From Gammaproteobacteria bacterium (GTDB lineage: Bacteria > Gemmatimonadota > Gemmatimonadetes > Longimicrobiales > Gaopeijiaceae): 64,000 nucleotides of DNA. Within the stretch, counting starts at the first letter, position 1; each line of letters begins with the position of its first letter. Under the pieces are notes generated by a model that saw only the letters and a program-made list of their open reading frames with translations, ran no database searches and had not been told where the DNA came from. Positions 22,599 to 31,694 of the stretch are shown here, in pieces. The position numbers and the translations under genes are program-made. The stretch is from positions 1 to 64,000 of the forward strand of contig VXNP01000149.1 of NCBI GenBank assembly GCA_009840525.1, in the 5' to 3' direction.

Positions 22599-23701
22599 AG
22601 TGTCGGGCCGCTGCGGGCGGTCATCAGCTCGTCCATCGCCAGCGAGCAGCCGCGCGGCTCCGCGCCGGGGTTCCGTCCCAGTACGCGGAAGCCGTGTCCT
22701 TCCACCTCCGGGGGCTCCACGCCCAGGTCTTCGGTGAGCACGCAGCACACGGAGCCCAGGTTGGCGAGGTCGAAGTGGCACAACAGCCCTTCGCGGCCGG
22801 GAGGAAGCGGCTCAAGCGTCGCCGGGTCCAGAACGCGCGTGCGCACCCACGGCGGGGGACGGTGCAGACGCGCTCCTCCCGCGAGCACGGGCTCGTAGAA
22901 CTGCGAGAGCAGCTCGGTCATTCCGTACTCGTTCACGATCCGGCGCGGCGGAATGCCGAGCCGTCCGTTGATGGCCGCGTAGAGCTCCTCCCTCGGAACG
23001 GTGCGGCTACGCCCCTTGAAGCCTCCGGTCTCCATCACCCGTGAGCCGTCCGGCAGCCGAAAGCGGGTGCCCCGGGCGGTCAGGGCGTCCAGCAGGTGGA
23101 CGAACGCGAAGGCGGTCCCGACCACCAGTACCGGATCTCCAGCGCCCTCTGCGTCGCCAAGGGCAGACCGAAGCCCGCGCTCTTCCAGCCTGCCGTCCTT
23201 GTCCACGAAATAGCGCGTCTCGGCCGCCAGTTCGGCTTCCACGACGCCGATCATGTGGCTGAGCGAAGAATCCGGAACCTCCAGCGGAGACGGGATGAGC
23301 GAGATCATGGGCAGGCGCGCACCATCGGGAAGCAGGTGCGCCTTGAAGTTGGGGCGCAGAGAAGCGTGGTAGAGCGACAGGTCGGGGACGCGGTGTTCCC
23401 CGCGCGCCGCTGCGCCGCCCGTGGTGCCGCTGGTCCGGAAGACGGCCTGAGCGGGCCCCCGGGAGACGAGGCCTCGGTCGCGGAAGGCGCGCGTGGGCAC
23501 CGGCGGCAGCGCGTGCCACGAGGACCATGAGCCCCGCTGAACTCCGCGCGCCGCGCAGAAGCGCGCGAACACCGGATTGCGTTCCCACTGTTGCTCCGAG
23601 ATCCGGCGCGCGAGATCGTCGAAGTCCGCGTCGGACAGGGGCGTGCCGACCCCCGCTCCCATGACGCCGATCAGGTCGTCACGGAGCCGGGTGCCGTTCA
23701 T
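22595..23701 (-). CDS. LuxE-like acyl-protein synthetase/thioesterase family protein
   Basis: A 368-residue LuxE-family adenylating enzyme that activates a carboxylate and passes it to a partner reductase. The adenylate-binding loop AVFRTSGTTGG lies near residues 86-96, a later PLPPGREGLLCHFDLANLG resembles the ANL-fold hinge region, and NEYGMTELLSQFY is the expected central motif. It overlaps the upstream coiled-coil gene by 4 bp and the downstream LuxC-like gene by 4 bp, so all three are translationally coupled. The substrate is unknown. Confidence 0.85.
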   Translation of the reverse strand: MNGTRLRDDLIGVMGAGVGTPLSDADFDDLARRISEQQWERNPVFARFCAARGVQRGSWSSWHALPPVPTRAFRDRGLVSRGPAQAVFRTSGTTGGAAARGEHRVPDLSLYHASLRPNFKAHLLPDGARLPMISLIPSPLEVPDSSLSHMIGVVEAELAAETRYFVDKDGRLEERGLRSALGDAEGAGDPVLVVGTAFAFVHLLDALTARGTRFRLPDGSRVMETGGFKGRSRTVPREELYAAINGRLGIPPRRIVNEYGMTELLSQFYEPVLAGGARLHRPPPWVRTRVLDPATLEPLPPGREGLLCHFDLANLGSVCCVLTEDLGVEPPEVEGHGFRVLGRNPGAEPRGCSLAMDELMTARSGPTL

Positions 23702-23970
23702 CCATCCCGCGCGGAGGCACGTCGAACCCGCCCCGGCTCCAGGCCTCCCGCCACGAGGATCTTGTGTTGCAGCCGTCGTGACTCCTCGTCCACGAACTCC
23801 ACCACCTGGTCGAGCCGCCCCCGGGCCTCCTCGTAGGCGCGCCCCGGAAAGTCATCGGCCTCGGCTCTGGCGAGCGCCCCTTCCAGCGCATCGATTTCCC
23901 GGTGCGCCTTTTCCAGCGCCCGCCGCAGTCGATTCGCGGCCCTGCGGGCCTCCGCTTCGGCCTGTGCCAT
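23698..23970 (-). CDS. Small coiled-coil protein of the LuxE-LuxC operon
   Basis: A 90-residue protein, almost entirely helical and strongly charged (AEAEARRAANRLRRALEKAH and further heptads), predicted to form a coiled coil over about residues 3-70. No known domain was recognised. I chose the ATG at 23970, where the helical frame begins. Codons upstream look non-coding. It is the first gene of the three-gene operon and ends in an ATGA overlap with the LuxE-like gene. A structural or scaffolding role for the acyl-transfer pair is only a guess. Confidence 0.65.
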   Translation of the reverse strand: MAQAEAEARRAANRLRRALEKAHREIDALEGALARAEADDFPGRAYEEARGRLDQVVEFVDEESRRLQHKILVAGGLEPGRVRRASARDG

Positions 23971-24164
23971 CTTCGACGCTCCCTGAGAGGATGTGGAAGG
24001 TGCTCCAACGGTACGCTCCAGCCGCAGCGGCGTTCCCGCGCACAACCCGACGCCCGCCTCTGGAGTTATATCTTCAGAGCCTGGATGTTTCCCGGGTCAG
24101 CGCCGCGAAAACCGACGATGTGAAGAAGATGTCCGGACTCGAAACGCTCTCCGCCGGAGGCGGG

Positions 24165-25166
24165 ATGGCCACCGAAGGCAAGCCCGTCGACCTGGCGATC
24201 GTGGGTGCGGGACCCTGCGGCCTGGCGGCGGCGAGCGCGGCCAGGGTGGGAGGGGTGTCGGCCACCGTCTTCGACCGCGGGTTCATCACCGACTCGCTCA
24301 TCCACTATCCGCCCTACATGACCTTCTTCTCCACGGCGGAGAAGCTCGAGATCGAGGATGTGCCCTTCATTCTGGCTTCCGGCAAGCCGACGCGCCGGGA
24401 TGCCCTCGTCTACTACCGCCGCGTCGTGCGGCATTTCGCGCTGGATGTGCGCCAGCACGAGGAGGTGACGGCGATCGAAGGCCAGAGGGGAGATTTCGTG
24501 GTGCGCACGCGCCGCCGTGACGGCACCGGCGCCGGACACCGCGCCCGGGCCGTGGTGATCGCCACCGGCGGCTTCCACGAGCCAAACTACCTGGACGTTC
24601 CCGGAGAGGACCTGTCCAAGGTGCACCACTACTACAGGGAGCCCGATCCCTACTACGACCAGGACGTTCTCGTGGTGGGAGGGCGCAACTCCGCGGTGGA
24701 GGCCGCGCTGGAGCTCTTCCGGGCCCATGCGCGGGTCACGCTGGTCCACATCTTCGACGGCATCGACGACGGCGTGAAGCCGTGGGTGGTTCCCGACATA
24801 ACCAACCGGATCAAGTTCGGCGAGATCGCCACCCACTTCACGACGCGGGTTGCGGAGATCCGGCAACGCAGCGTTGTCCTCGAGCATCTGGAGACGGGCG
24901 CGATCACCAAACTCGCCAACGACTGGGTCTTCGCCATGACCGGCTGGCGGGCGTCACCGGTGCTGCTGGAAAGCGTGGGCGTCAGAATCGATGAGCAGAC
25001 CGGCATTCCCAGCCACGACCGCGCGACCATGGAGACCAACACCCCCGGCATCTACATCGCCGGCGTGCTCGCCGCGGGCCACGACGCCAACAAGATCTTC
25101 ATCGAGAACGGGCGCTTCCACGGCGGCCTGATCGTGGACCACTTCAAGGCCTCCCGGGACGGCTGA
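24165..25166 (+). CDS. YpdA-family FAD/NAD(P)-binding reductase (putative bacillithiol-disulfide reductase)
   Basis: A 333-residue two-nucleotide-binding flavoprotein. The FAD site is VDLAIVGAGPCGLAAASAAR (about residues 8-27), the NADPH site is DVLVVGGRNSAVEAAL (about residues 167-182), and the C-terminal TNTPGIYIAGVLAAGHDANK binds FAD. YHYPPYMTFFST-like text (IHYPPYMTFFST) and the absence of a CxxC redox motif distinguish YpdA from thioredoxin reductase. In Firmicutes this family reduces bacillithiol disulfide. Whether this organism makes bacillithiol cannot be judged here. The ATG at 24165 has a strong GGAGG five bases upstream. Earlier in-frame ATG codons lack one. Confidence 0.88.
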   Translation: MATEGKPVDLAIVGAGPCGLAAASAARVGGVSATVFDRGFITDSLIHYPPYMTFFSTAEKLEIEDVPFILASGKPTRRDALVYYRRVVRHFALDVRQHEEVTAIEGQRGDFVVRTRRRDGTGAGHRARAVVIATGGFHEPNYLDVPGEDLSKVHHYYREPDPYYDQDVLVVGGRNSAVEAALELFRAHARVTLVHIFDGIDDGVKPWVVPDITNRIKFGEIATHFTTRVAEIRQRSVVLEHLETGAITKLANDWVFAMTGWRASPVLLESVGVRIDEQTGIPSHDRATMETNTPGIYIAGVLAAGHDANKIFIENGRFHGGLIVDHFKASRDG

Positions 25167-25174
25167 CCGCAGTA

Positions 25175-25192
25175 CGCGGAGGGGGCTCCGCG
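25175..25192. terminator. GC-rich hairpin between convergent genes
   Basis: CGCGGAG (25175-25181) pairs perfectly with CTCCGCG (25186-25192) around a GGGG loop, eight bases after the ypdA-like stop. There is no T-run, so it may mark a transcript end or processing point rather than an intrinsic terminator. Confidence 0.4.
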
Positions 25193-25242
25193 GGGTCTGA
25201 TGGACACCCTCGAGGCCGTGCGACCGGCGTCCGCGCCGGATC

Positions 25243-26340
25243 TCAGTTCAGGTCGCCCCGCTGAAGCTCCCAACCGCCGTCGCCGAGCGCCCGCACCGCC
25301 ACAGCCACGCCGTCCGGGCTCTCCAGCCGAAGATCGGCGGGCGGGACGACCTCCCGGCGCACGAATCCCAGCGCGATGGTCTGCCCGAAGGCGGGCGACA
25401 TGGCCGCGCTGGTGACGTGCCCGACCGGTTTGGCCTTCGTGCCCGAGTACAGAGACATCCCGGGCGCCGGGGCGGGCGCATCGCCGAGCAGGAGGCCACG
25501 CAGATGCCGGTTGACGTGGCCGCGGTCGCGGATGCGCACGATCACTTCCTGTCCCGTATAGCAGCCCTTGCGGTGGTCGATGGCCCGCGCGTCGATGCCC
25601 GCCTCCGTGGGGATGGTTCGGTCGTCCATGTCGAGGCCGAACTCGGGCCGGCCCGCCTCGATGCGCAGCGTCTCGAAGACGCCCATGCCGGTCGGCGCCG
25701 CGCCCAGGCGAACCAGCTCGGCGCCCAGCCGTGAGAGCGCGGCCCGGTCACCCAGAATGTCGAAGGCGGGCAGCCGCACCTCGCTGAGGCGCGCGACCAG
25801 GAGGCCGCCCGGCGGCGGACCGGTGAGGAGGCAGCCGTCCGCGTCCAGCGCCGCGAGCTCGCCGCGGGCGATCCCGAGGGCGGCCTCCACCATGCCGGCT
25901 GCGTCCGGGCCGGCGACGGTGAGGGTGCCGGTCGTCTCGGTGACGTCGTCGACGAAGGCGAACCGGGGCGGCAGGAACTTGCGCAGATGGGCCACGAGAG
26001 GCGCGTGTCCGGCGGCCGGCACGTGCAGCCAGAGACCGTGGCGGTCCTCGCGCGTACCCCTCCAGGCGACCACCATGTCGGTGACCATGCGCCCCTTGGG
26101 GATGAGCACGGCGCTGTAGGCCGTGCGTCCCGCGAGCAGTCCGGCGGCATTCGGCCCGGGGGGTGGAGGGACGCTGTTGGTGAGCACGCCGGCCAGCATG
26201 CGCACCGGTGCCCGGCCCGAGACCGCCAGCCGGCTGCGGTGCGAACGGTCGAGGACGGCCGCGGAGCCCACGGCGGCCTGGTACTCCAGGTCGGGCCGGC
26301 CGAAGTGACGGGCCGTCTGCCGCCCGTGGTGCCGCCCCAT
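25243..26340 (-). CDS. ygfZ: YgfZ/GcvT-domain folate-binding protein
   Basis: A 365-residue protein with the aminomethyltransferase fold of GcvT but with the YgfZ signature [13 protein letters not shown] (about residues 236-248). YgfZ supports assembly or repair of certain iron-sulfur enzymes, using tetrahydrofolate. The organism's many Fe-S enzymes (ActB, MutY, ETF-QO, Mrp and radical SAM proteins in this window) would be natural clients. It is 35 bp downstream of lon on the same strand. It should not be mistaken for gcvT of the glycine cleavage system. Confidence 0.9.
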   Translation of the reverse strand: MGRHHGRQTARHFGRPDLEYQAAVGSAAVLDRSHRSRLAVSGRAPVRMLAGVLTNSVPPPPGPNAAGLLAGRTAYSAVLIPKGRMVTDMVVAWRGTREDRHGLWLHVPAAGHAPLVAHLRKFLPPRFAFVDDVTETTGTLTVAGPDAAGMVEAALGIARGELAALDADGCLLTGPPPGGLLVARLSEVRLPAFDILGDRAALSRLGAELVRLGAAPTGMGVFETLRIEAGRPEFGLDMDDRTIPTEAGIDARAIDHRKGCYTGQEVIVRIRDRGHVNRHLRGLLLGDAPAPAPGMSLYSGTKAKPVGHVTSAAMSPAFGQTIALGFVRREVVPPADLRLESPDGVAVAVRALGDGGWELQRGDLN

Positions 26341-26375
26341 TACCGCGCCGGGCGCAACCTCAAGGGTCGCCTCGG

Positions 26376-28919
26376 TCAGTGCGTCGCGACCTCGGGCGCG
26401 GAGGACGAGCCGTCGGGGGCGAGCAGCGCCATCGGGTCGGCGGCCTCGACCGGGTCTTCCCCGGCGCCCGGCCGGCCCGCGAACGCCACCCGCGTGACGT
26501 CGTCGAGACCGTCGACCAGGTGCAGCACCAAGTCGGCGCGCACCTCGTCGGAAAGGTCTTCCAGGTCGGCGTGGTTTTCTGCGGGAAGCACGATCTCGTG
26601 GATGCCGGCGCGCACGGCGCCCAGGATCTTCTCCTTCAGGCCGCCGATGGGGAGCACCCTGCCCGTCAGCGTCAGCTCGCCGGTCATCGCCACGTCGCGT
26701 CTCACCGGGCGCCCCGAAAGCGCCGAGATGAGCGCGGTCGCCATCGTGATCCCCGCGGAGGGGCCGTCCTTAGGTACCGCGCCCGCGGGCACGTGGATGT
26801 GCACTTCCTTGTCCAGCACATCCTCGACGGACATCCCGAGACTCTGGTGATGGCTGCGGGCATAGGTCAGCGCCGCCCGTCCCGATTCCTTCATCACGTC
26901 GCCCAGTTGCCCGGTGAGCACCAGCTTGCCGTTCCCCGGCATGACGCTCGCCTCCACGAACATGATGTCCCCGCCGGTGGGCGTGTAGAACATGCCGGTG
27001 GCCACGCCCACCCGGTCCTCCTCCGCCATCACCTCGGGGTGCACCCGCGGGCGGCCCAGCAACTCGCGCACGACGGCCTGGTCCACGACGACCTGTTCGC
27101 AGCCGCCGCCGGCGATCCTGCGCGCGACCTTGCGCGCCAGCTTTCCGATCTCGCGCTCCAGCTGGCGCACCCCGGCTTCGCGCGTGTGTTCGCTGATCAC
27201 GTTCAGGATCGCCTCGTCGCCCAGCTCCATCTCATCATCGCGCAGCCCGTTTTCCTCCAGCTGTCTGGGCAGCAGGTAGCGCTTGGCGATCTCCAGCTTT
27301 TCCTGCTCGGTGTATCCGCTGAAGTCGACCCGCTCCATGCGGTCGAGCAGCGGGGGCGGAATGCGGTCCCAGTAGTTCGCGGTGGCGACGAACAGCACCT
27401 CCGACAGGTCGAAGGGAATGCCCAGGTAGTGGTCGGTGAAGGTCCAGTTCTGGGCCCGGTCCAGCACCTCGAGCAAAGCTGCGCTGGGATCCCCCTGGAA
27501 CGAGACGCCCAGCTTGTCGACTTCGTCGAGGAGGAACACGGGATTCTTCGATTTCACCTGGCGCATCCCCTGAATGATGCGTCCCGGCATGGCGCCCACG
27601 TAGGTCCGCCGATGGCCCCGGATATCCGCTTCGTCGCGCGCGCCGCCCAGCGAGATGCGCACATACTTGCGGCCGATCGCCCGGGCGATGGACTGCGCGA
27701 TGCTGGTCTTGCCGACACCCGGCGGGCCCACGAAGAGCAGAATGGGTCCCTGGCCGCTCGAGGGCGGCGATGCACTGGCCGGCTCGTCATCCGCCGGGGA
27801 TCCGTTCCGGGCGGCCCCAGCCTGGGCCTGCTGCCGGGCGTCCTCCTCTTCCGCGTCCTCGTCTTCCGCTTCTTCGGCGTCCGGCGCCCGCTCCGCCTGA
27901 AGCTTGCGCACGGCGAGGAATTCGAGGATGCGGTCCTTGACGTCCTCCAGCCCGTAGTGGTCTTCGGCGAGCACGTCCGCAGCCGTTTCCAGGTCGATCT
28001 TGTCCTCGGTGCGATCGTCCCAGGGCAGTTCCGTGATCCATTCGAGGTAGGTGCGGATGACCTGGTATTCGGCCGACTGGGGGTTGGTCCGTCCCAGGCG
28101 CTTGAGCTCCCGCTGAACTTCGGCGCGGGCGTCATCGTTGAGCCGGAGCGCTTCGATCCGCTCGCGCAGATCGTCGAGTTCGGCCTTCTCGTCCTCGTCG
28201 CCCAGCTCGCGCCGAATCTGCTTCATCTGCTCGCGAAGGAGCATCTCGCGCTGGCGCTCCCCCAGCTCCTCCTGCACCCGGGCCTGGATCTCCTCCTGAG
28301 CGCTGAGCCGCACCAGTTCACGCTCCACCGCCACGAGCGCCTGGCGCATGCGGTCCTCGTCGTCGAGCACCTCCAGCAGCCGCTGCTTCTCGGCGGTCTG
28401 CAGGTCCAGGTAGAACGCGACCAGGTCCGCGAACGCACCTGGTTCGTCCACCCCCTGGATGAGCTGGTTCAGCGACTCGGCAGGGACGCCGCGCCGGGTG
28501 CCGAGTCCGGCCGCCCGGTCGCGCAGTTCGCGGTCCAGCGCCTGGAAGGCCGGATCCTGTTCGCTGCGTGGCGGGATTCTCTCGAGGTCCAGGACCATGG
28601 CGGCGAGCATGGCCTTGCCGCGCTTCTCGTAGGAGAGGACCTGCGCCCGCCTGTCCCCCTGCACCAGGAGCTGGATTCCGGCCCGGACGCGGTGGGTCTG
28701 AATGACGCGCACCACCGTGCCGACCTCGTACAGCCCCTCGGGGGTCGGCTTGTCCACGTTCTCCCGCTGGGCCACCGCGAGGAGCTTGCGATCTCCTTCA
28801 AGGGCAGCCTGGACGGCCTCAATGGTACCGGGTCGGCCTGCCGAGATGGGCACCGCCACCCCCGGGTACACGACCGTGTCACGCAGCGGGAGGACGGGTA
28901 GCCTGTATCGTTCACCCAC
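26376..28919 (-). CDS. lon: ATP-dependent protease Lon
   Basis: An 847-residue Lon protease. The N-terminal substrate domain begins [20 protein letters not shown]. The AAA module has Walker [10 protein letters not shown] (about residue 404) and Walker [10 protein letters not shown]. The protease domain has the catalytic Ser in [10 protein letters not shown] (about residue 721) and Lys in [14 protein letters not shown]. The start is a GTG with AAGGAG eight bases upstream. Unusually, a stretch of about 45 residues rich in Glu, Asp, Ala, Ser and Pro (about residues 343-388) is inserted just before the Walker A strand, where most Lon proteins have a short linker. No CIRCE element was found upstream. 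Confidence 0.96.
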   Translation of the reverse strand: MGERYRLPVLPLRDTVVYPGVAVPISAGRPGTIEAVQAALEGDRKLLAVAQRENVDKPTPEGLYEVGTVVRVIQTHRVRAGIQLLVQGDRRAQVLSYEKRGKAMLAAMVLDLERIPPRSEQDPAFQALDRELRDRAAGLGTRRGVPAESLNQLIQGVDEPGAFADLVAFYLDLQTAEKQRLLEVLDDEDRMRQALVAVERELVRLSAQEEIQARVQEELGERQREMLLREQMKQIRRELGDEDEKAELDDLRERIEALRLNDDARAEVQRELKRLGRTNPQSAEYQVIRTYLEWITELPWDDRTEDKIDLETAADVLAEDHYGLEDVKDRILEFLAVRKLQAERAPDAEEAEDEDAEEEDARQQAQAGAARNGSPADDEPASASPPSSGQGPILLFVGPPGVGKTSIAQSIARAIGRKYVRISLGGARDEADIRGHRRTYVGAMPGRIIQGMRQVKSKNPVFLLDEVDKLGVSFQGDPSAALLEVLDRAQNWTFTDHYLGIPFDLSEVLFVATANYWDRIPPPLLDRMERVDFSGYTEQEKLEIAKRYLLPRQLEENGLRDDEMELGDEAILNVISEHTREAGVRQLEREIGKLARKVARRIAGGGCEQVVVDQAVVRELLGRPRVHPEVMAEEDRVGVATGMFYTPTGGDIMFVEASVMPGNGKLVLTGQLGDVMKESGRAALTYARSHHQSLGMSVEDVLDKEVHIHVPAGAVPKDGPSAGITMATALISALSGRPVRRDVAMTGELTLTGRVLPIGGLKEKILGAVRAGIHEIVLPAENHADLEDLSDEVRADLVLHLVDGLDDVTRVAFAGRPGAGEDPVEAADPMALLAPDGSSSAPEVATH

Positions 28920-29304
28920 GGATCCGACTCCTTGTCTTTAGCTCTGGCGAGACGGGTTGGTCTGCCCGGCGAAGTCGGCCGTACCTGCGGCCGCTGCGCG
29001 GTTGGCCTGTCAAAAAGGCAGATACCCCGGCTTCCAGGCGGTTCGCTCGCCTTCCATGTCAGACGAAATGCATGGTGTCGGGCCCACATGCACGAATCGG
29101 GCCTGACATAATGGCCGACCTCGCGTGCCGGGACTGCCATTCTGGCAGACCGGGTTCCGCACGCGGGGAGGCTGGCAGGCCGCTCTCGGTGCACGGGCGG
29201 ATTCATCCACGGACTGCTAGCTTGGCGCGGCACGCGCGTTTGCGCCAGCCGAACCGAGCCCCGGGAGGGACGATGCGTCTACGCTCAAACCGGAATGGGC
29301 GGCC
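28920..29304. other. Divergent intergenic region between lon and the gamma-glutamyltransferase-like gene
   Basis: About 385 bp without a supported gene. It holds a perfect 6-bp hairpin CTGCCA-TTC-TGGCAG (29134-29148) and the conserved 29-bp element (29195-29223). A TTGACA on the minus strand near 29010 has no good -10 partner at the usual distance. I see no clear CIRCE or other heat-shock operator for lon. Confidence 0.6.
29195..29223 (+). repeat. 29-bp element also found upstream of tatA (copy B)
   Basis: Differs from the copy at 6040-6068 at only three of 29 positions. It ends in TAGCTT, aligned with TACCTT in the other copy, and lies 81 bp upstream of the GTG at 29305. Both copies lie upstream of a plus-strand gene in otherwise unrelated intergenic sequence, which favours a promoter or operator over a chance match. 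Confidence 0.5.
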
Positions 29305-30879
29305 GTGACCGGACGATCCACCGTCTACGCGCCGAGGAGCGCCGCCGCCACCAGCCAGCCGCTCGCCAGTTGGGCGGCGCTCTCGGTGATGGATCGGGGC
29401 GGGAACGCGGTCGACGCGGCCGTCGCCGCCGCGGCCATGCTGAACGTGGTCGAGCCGCACATGACCGGGATGGGCGGCGACATGTTCGCGCTGCTGTGGT
29501 CGGCGGACGAGGGTCGGCTGCTGGGGCTCGACTCGAGCGGGCGGTCGGGGTCGGGCATGTCGCGCGAGGCGCTCTTGGCTGCGGGGCTGGAGGACGTGCC
29601 GGCGAGCGGACCGGGATCGGTGACGGTGCCGGGCGCGGTCGCGGGGTGGGCTGCCCTGCTCGACCGGTTCGGCGCGATGACTTTCGCGGAAGCGCTCGCG
29701 CCGGCCATCCGGGTGGCCGAGGAGGGCTTTCCGGTCACGCCCATCATCGCGGGTCAGTGGGCCGCCGCGGCCGGGAAGCTGCGCGCCGACCCGGGGGCGG
29801 CCGCCACCTATCTGGTCGGGGGACGGCGCGTCCCGCGCGCGGGTGAGTGGTTCCGGTCGCCGGAGCTGGCCGCGAGCTTCCGCGTGGTCGCGGGCGGGGG
29901 CGCGGAGGCGTTCTACACCGGTGAACTGGGCGCCCGGCTGGTGGACGGGCTGGAGGGACTGGGCGGCTTCCTGACGCACGACGACCTCGCCCGCCACGAG
30001 ACGCGCTGGGTGACGCCGCTTTCCGCCGATTTCGCGGGGCACACGTTGTGGGAGCTTCCGCCAGCCGGGCAGGGGATCGCCGCGCTCGAGATGCTCCGCA
30101 TCCTCGAAGGGCTCGATCTCCGCATCATGGGTCACAACAGCCCGGCGTATCTGCATCACCTCATCGAGGCCAAGAAGCTGGCCTTCGCCGACCTCGCGGG
30201 CCATGTGGGCGATCCGGAGCATATGCGGATCCCGCCTCGGGCATTGCTCGCCGACGACCATGTGAACTCCCGCCGGGTGCTGCTGAACCCGCGGGAGGCC
30301 GCCGACCGGGTGGACCCGGGCACCGTCGTCCCGGAGAGCGAAACCATATACCTGTGCACGGCGGACGAGCATGGCAACATGGTGTCGTTCATCAACAGCC
30401 TCTACGAGGGCTTCGGCTCCGGCGTGGTGATCCCCGGGACCGGATTTGCCCTTCAGAACCGGGGTGCCTGCTTCACGTTCGAGGAAGGGCATCCCAACCA
30501 GGTCGCGCCCCGCAAGAAGCCGTTGCACACCATCATCCCGGCGTTCGTCACCCACGGCGGAGAACCGTGGCTGGCCTTCGGCGTAATGGGCGGCTCCATG
30601 CAACCCCAGGGACACGTCCAGGTGCTGCTCAACCTCCTGGTCTTCGGCATGGATCTGCAGGCCGCCATCGAGGCCCCCCGGTTTCGCCACACGGCCGGAC
30701 GGGATGTGGCGGTCGAGGGGATGGGCCGCACAACGGAGGTCGCGCTTGCCCTCATGGGGCATCACGTGCTCGATCCGTCGCTCACGTCCTTCGGCGGAGG
30801 ACAGGCGGTGATGCGTCTGGAGCGGGGTTGGGCGGCAGGGTCGGACCCGCGCAAGGACGGGATGGCGGTCGGGCGCTGA
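29305..30879 (+). CDS. Gamma-glutamyltransferase-family hydrolase
   Basis: A 524-residue Ntn-hydrolase of the gamma-glutamyltransferase family, cytoplasmic by appearance because no signal peptide is seen. The N-terminal SQPLASWAALSVMDRGGNAV and NVVEPHMTGMGGDMF are diagnostic. The autocleavage point should precede the Thr of ESETIYLCTADEHGN (about residue 345), followed by VSFINSLYEGFGSGVV and the C-terminal QPQGHVQVLLN. The cleavage segment differs from classical GGT (T-T-H-x-S), so it may be an amidohydrolase-type relative acting on acyl-amides rather than glutathione. The start is GTG. The stop overlaps the next ATG by one base. Confidence 0.87.
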   Translation: MTGRSTVYAPRSAAATSQPLASWAALSVMDRGGNAVDAAVAAAAMLNVVEPHMTGMGGDMFALLWSADEGRLLGLDSSGRSGSGMSREALLAAGLEDVPASGPGSVTVPGAVAGWAALLDRFGAMTFAEALAPAIRVAEEGFPVTPIIAGQWAAAAGKLRADPGAAATYLVGGRRVPRAGEWFRSPELAASFRVVAGGGAEAFYTGELGARLVDGLEGLGGFLTHDDLARHETRWVTPLSADFAGHTLWELPPAGQGIAALEMLRILEGLDLRIMGHNSPAYLHHLIEAKKLAFADLAGHVGDPEHMRIPPRALLADDHVNSRRVLLNPREAADRVDPGTVVPESETIYLCTADEHGNMVSFINSLYEGFGSGVVIPGTGFALQNRGACFTFEEGHPNQVAPRKKPLHTIIPAFVTHGGEPWLAFGVMGGSMQPQGHVQVLLNLLVFGMDLQAAIEAPRFRHTAGRDVAVEGMGRTTEVALALMGHHVLDPSLTSFGGGQAVMRLERGWAAGSDPRKDGMAVGR

Positions 30880-31679
30880 TGGGCCGGTTTGAACGCCTTC
30901 CGCCCTCCGGCGTGACGCCTCGTCCCGCCGCGACCGTCGTGCTGCTGCGCGAGCGCGCCCCGGGCTTCCAGCTCCTGCTGATGCGGCGCAACCGCTCCGC
31001 GGGATTCGTGCCGGGCGCCTACGTCTTTCCCGGGGGGCGGGTGGATGCGCAGGATGCCGACCGCTTGCTCGTCTCGCGCCTCGAGCGGCTGACACCGGAA
31101 GCAGCGGCTGTCCGGCTCGCTCTTCCGGACGGGGATCCGCCCGCCATCGCTTACTACCTGGCCGCCGCGCGCGAAGCCTTCGAGGAGGCGGCGGTGCTGG
31201 TCGCCCGGCTTGGGGCACGCTTTCTACCGGGCACGGCGGCGGGCCGCGCGCGCCTGATCCGCCTGCGCGAGCACCTGCTGGCCGGCACTCTGGGATTCGC
31301 CGAGGTGCTGGACGACCTGGGGGTGGGCATCGACGGGGCGGCTCTCGAGTACATCGCCCACTGGATCACCCCCGAGGCCGAGACCCGGCGCTACGACACC
31401 CGCTTCTTCGCAGCGCTGGCGCCCGCGGGGTCGCGCTCGGCTCCCGATCCGCGCGAGATGACCGATTCGCTCTGGCTGTCCCCCGGCCAGGCCCTCGACC
31501 GGCACCGCGCAGGGCGGCTTCCGATGATCTTCCCGACGATCCGCACGCTGGAGGAGTTGAGCGCGTTCTCGACGGCGGACGCGGTGCTGGCGCACTACCG
31601 GACGCGCGACATCCCCGTCGTCATGCCCTCTCTGGTGCGGACCGAGGCCGGAGTGAGGGTGAGTATTCTGGACGAGTAG
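30879..31679 (+). CDS. Nudix hydrolase
   Basis: A 266-residue Nudix-fold protein. The N-terminal VVLLRERAPGFQLLLMRRN and YVFPGGRVD open the domain, and the metal-binding helix is AAAREAFEEAAVLV (about residues 95-108), separated from GGRVD by an insertion of some 45 residues. This long-insertion layout resembles NUDT19-type and other larger Nudix enzymes acting on CoA esters or nucleotide derivatives. The actual substrate is unknown. Translation is coupled to the preceding gene through TGATG. It converges with the second propeller gene. Confidence 0.85.
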   Translation: MGRFERLPPSGVTPRPAATVVLLRERAPGFQLLLMRRNRSAGFVPGAYVFPGGRVDAQDADRLLVSRLERLTPEAAAVRLALPDGDPPAIAYYLAAAREAFEEAAVLVARLGARFLPGTAAGRARLIRLREHLLAGTLGFAEVLDDLGVGIDGAALEYIAHWITPEAETRRYDTRFFAALAPAGSRSAPDPREMTDSLWLSPGQALDRHRAGRLPMIFPTIRTLEELSAFSTADAVLAHYRTRDIPVVMPSLVRTEAGVRVSILDE

Positions 31680-31694
31680 ACGACTGCCGCGCGA

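Noticed and set aside
25243-26340. Assignment as gcvT of the glycine cleavage system
   Set aside because: The KGCYTGQEV signature marks YgfZ, and the gene is with lon rather than gcvHP.
26208-28901. 897-codon plus-strand frame opposite lon
   Set aside because: Antisense shadow. Lon motifs on the minus strand are decisive.
28920-29060. Possible CIRCE or heat-shock operator upstream of lon
   Set aside because: No TTAGCACTC-N9-GAGTGCTAA match. TTAGCTCTGGCGAGA only vaguely resembles it.
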